Assembly: GCA_019637615.1 (NCBI GenBank)
Contig: JAHBVJ010000006.1
Coordinates: 1-64,000, forward strand
Length of the DNA stretch: 64,000 nt
Source of the DNA: Anaerolineae bacterium
GTDB lineage: Bacteria; Chloroflexota; Anaerolineae; Aggregatilineales; UBA2796
Direction of reading: 5' to 3'
Part shown: positions 62,164 through 64,000 of the stretch, one piece after another
How the letters are laid out: every line of letters begins with the position of its first letter
Position numbering within the stretch: position 1 is the stretch's first letter
The notes under the pieces: model-generated
The model's input: the letters and a program-made list of their open reading frames with translations, nothing else
Told to the model about the DNA's origin: nothing
Database searches by the model: none
Made by a program: the position numbers and the translations under genes

Positions 62164-62282
62164 AGAGCATAGATACTAACAAACAACGACTTGACACTTT
62201 GTTCAGTTATGTCAAAGAGTTAAGAAAATTGGGGAGTTTTGAATTTGAATCGCAATGGGCTACCTATTTGTGTATTAGATGA
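62160..62282 (+). pseudogene. 3'-truncated gene fragment at the island edge
   Basis: An ATG overlapping the DUF262 stop (ATGA) opens 40 codons (MKSIDTNKQRLDTLFSYV, ending QWATYLCIR) and then hits a stop inside what is the APH gene on the other strand. The overlap with the DUF262 gene implies a former operon. The body of this second gene is gone. Too short to assign a family. Confidence 0.5.
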
Positions 62283-62770
62283 CGTTCGTCATCAAAGTCG
62301 TCCTCGTCCACCAGCAGCCGTTCAACCCGCTTCCATGCCTCGCCTAACATGAAATCGAGCCGCCGCTGCAATGGACAGTCCTCAATCGGCACCGCGTGAA
62401 TCTGCCGTAGCCCCTCAGCCAGCGCCGTCACTAGAAGCAGCGGATCGCCATCCTCGCGTTCTGCCAGCACACTCGCGTCCACGCCCTCTACCACGCTCAG
62501 GAGCAAATATTGTGCGTCAGCGTCCTCGCCATAAAACAGCACATCCGGTACAGGCAGCTTGTCGCGCAGCCACACCAACCGATCCCGCTCGATGTGCAGT
62601 TCGCGCGGAGCCATGTCCGTCGCGATCTTCAAATAGCACGTCGGCGTATGATCACGACTCAGTTGAAACACCTTGGTGCCCGATTCTCCGATCAGCACGG
62701 GGCGCGCCGTCAATCTGCTGATCTTCTCTTGTAGTGCAAGGGGCAAACGATCAAAGGCAAGCGTAGACAT
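62264..62770 (-). pseudogene. 3'-truncated APH(3')-type aminoglycoside phosphotransferase
   Basis: The 168-residue N-terminal part of an APH(3')-family enzyme (usual length about 265). The sequence runs from the N-lobe (ESGTKVFQLSRD, CYLKIA) through the hinge (YLLLSVVEGVDASVL) and LAEGLRQIHAVPIEDCPL to LLVDEDDFDDERH. At 62279-62284 homology stops and the frame ends after HLIHK in the inserted AT-rich DNA. The catalytic HGD loop and DFG-like motif are missing, so it should be inactive. The ATG at 62770 lies 5 bases after the GH57 stop, so it was the second gene of that operon. Confidence 0.75.
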
Positions 62771-62775
62771 CGTGC

Positions 62776-64000
62776 TTAACGTGAGCACCAATCGTGGAAA
62801 TCAAGATCGGGGTAAACCTTGTCCATTTCCCATAATTCGGCGGCATAGGCAGCGTTCGGTTCGTGCCGTTCGAGTCCGCGTGTCAGCTCGTAGAAGCGTT
62901 CGGAATGCTGCGAGAAGCGCTGCACCGCATACTGCCGCGCCTGCCCCGTCGTGACGAGGAAAGGCCAATCGCTGGCTTCCATCAACAGCAGTTCGCGTGC
63001 CGCCTGATTCAACACCGCTGTCAGGATCGGATCGCCCGTGTCGCCATACTTGTCCGCAAGGCACTGCATCCGCATCTCGGCGTCATGGATCGGCTCCCAC
63101 ATCCAGTGCGTATCCTCATTATCCCACATGAAGTGCGCCCCGCCTGATCCCCACGATCCTTCTGGCAGATTGATCAACTCCTGCGGTGGGTGCTGCGCGA
63201 TGAATTCGCTCGCCGTGGTCAGCGCGATGCGCGGAGTTGCTGCCAGTGTGCGCAATACCTGCTTCAGCCACGCTACGCCCTCGAACCACCAGTGCCCGAA
63301 CAACTCGGTATCGTAATTGCACGCGATCAGCCCGAATTCGCCCGTCGCATCGTGGTAGGCAGCGAGTTCTTCCTCTACCATGCCGCAGAAATGCCGCGCG
63401 TGCTGATCAACCTTTTCCGCCGCCCAGTCGGGATGCCACAGTTCTTTCGCGCCCAGATCAACCTCGTGTCCCGTGACGCGCCAATATTGCAGTCCGCTCA
63501 CGTCATCCTTGCGGTGGAATTCGCGGTAAGCCCCATCGCCGGGATAACCTGTACTGGCGCTCCACACCTGCATCCCTAACCGATTATTCCGCGCGATCAC
63601 CGCCACGCCGCTGTTGGCCTTCGACTGCCGCTTGGCGCTGTTCGCCACCCAGTATGGCTGGAACGTCGTTCCGCTGCCCTCGACCACGTTGATCGGGATC
63701 ACGTAGCGGCGTTTCGGCGCGCCATACGCCCCCAGCACCTCGCCCGCCGCCATCCCGACGGGTTGCCCGCCCGTAACTAAGTGTGTTTCTGTAAAAAAGA
63801 CGGTCAAGCCCTGTTCTGCAACAAATTTTTCTATGCCAAATCGAATCTTTTTGTCATCCGTATAAAACGCGGGGCGGTACGCGCATTCCGGTAGCCACAC
63901 GCCGCGTGGATCGCGCCCGAAGTGTCGTCGGTAGCTGCGCACGCCCGTCGCCATTTGCCCCGTGATGGCGGAGTCGGTGCCGAGCAGTGGCAAATAGCCG
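62776..64000 (-). CDS. 1,4-alpha-glucan branching enzyme, GH57 type (5' partial)
   Basis: At least 408 residues, open to the right edge, so the N-terminus lies outside. It has GVWLPECAYRP, FFTETHLVTGGQP, the catalytic-Asp region ACNYDTELFGHWWFEG, and a C-terminal helical DUF1957 part with GGAHFMWDNEDTHWMWEPIHDAE, which together identify GH57 branching enzymes rather than amylases. It makes alpha-1,6 branches in glycogen, complementary to glgP. It is the first visible gene of an operon whose second gene (APH-like) is broken. Confidence 0.9.
   Translation of the reverse strand, partial: GYLPLLGTDSAITGQMATGVRSYRRHFGRDPRGVWLPECAYRPAFYTDDKKIRFGIEKFVAEQGLTVFFTETHLVTGGQPVGMAAGEVLGAYGAPKRRYVIPINVVEGSGTTFQPYWVANSAKRQSKANSGVAVIARNNRLGMQVWSASTGYPGDGAYREFHRKDDVSGLQYWRVTGHEVDLGAKELWHPDWAAEKVDQHARHFCGMVEEELAAYHDATGEFGLIACNYDTELFGHWWFEGVAWLKQVLRTLAATPRIALTTASEFIAQHPPQELINLPEGSWGSGGAHFMWDNEDTHWMWEPIHDAEMRMQCLADKYGDTGDPILTAVLNQAARELLLMEASDWPFLVTTGQARQYAVQRFSQHSERFYELTRGLERHEPNAAYAAELWEMDKVYPDLDFHDWCSR

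Overview
The window reads as one contiguous stretch of a Chloroflexota-type chromosome, probably Anaerolineae or a related class. This is an inference from gene content. A monoderm-style Tad/Flp secretion cluster (cpaB-cpaE-cpaF-tadB-tadC, no secretin) sits beside a DegS-like kinase. There is a long-form HPF, a DUF3417-type glycogen phosphorylase, a GH57 branching enzyme, many STAND/TPR and Hanks-kinase proteins, and no LPS or outer-membrane genes. No tRNA, rRNA or CRISPR array was seen. Both edges cut genes: an alanyl-tRNA editing protein at the left and a GH57 enzyme at the right.

Region 1 (1-6.9 kb) holds a MarR repressor with an alpha/beta hydrolase. Opposite them is a large kinase-fold/STAND/TPR protein coupled by a 4-base overlap to a Nudix-like protein. 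A 37-nt palindrome overlapping a consensus promoter lies between the two divergent units and is the obvious MarR operator. Region 2 (6.9-28.4 kb) is mostly metabolism and transport: MFS, threonine synthase, an ABC exporter, a PyrD/PyrK-like pair with an altered active site, glycerate kinase, GNAT, FabF, a cNMP-binding DUF1003 protein, a secreted glycosidase, an FTR1-like protein without its permease core, EamA and Mn-type SOD. Region 3 (28.4-46.2 kb) has a GT1 glycosyltransferase, a pair of Cys-motif membrane proteins, ruvB, upp, uppP, a second ABC exporter, MoxR and serA. It ends in a signalling/nitrogen block on the minus strand: rpoD, a PP2C phosphatase, two Ser/Thr kinases and glnA. Region 4 (46.7-57.5 kb) is the Tad cluster followed by comF, hpf, a nucleotidyltransferase-like gene and a GT2 glycosyltransferase. 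Region 5 (57.7-64 kb) is glycogen metabolism (glgP, GH57) interrupted by an AT-rich island. The island has a complete IS1-type element with a programmed -1 frameshift, a decapitated DUF262 gene and an APH(3')-type gene broken exactly at the island edge.

The most unusual signal is a three-copy noncoding element at about 28.6-28.9, 42.3-42.6 and 60.4-60.7 kb. Each copy has a near-consensus sigma70 promoter (17-base spacer in all three) that points away from any codirectional gene. Two of the promoters share a 14-base spacer sequence. Each is followed by an array of short words in both orientations around a conserved TGAGCAG core. The words differ completely between loci (CCCTGTT, ATGATCTGAAT, ATGATCGGTTT). 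A conserved scaffold with locus-specific words suggests a small-RNA or DNA-structure element that I do not recognise.
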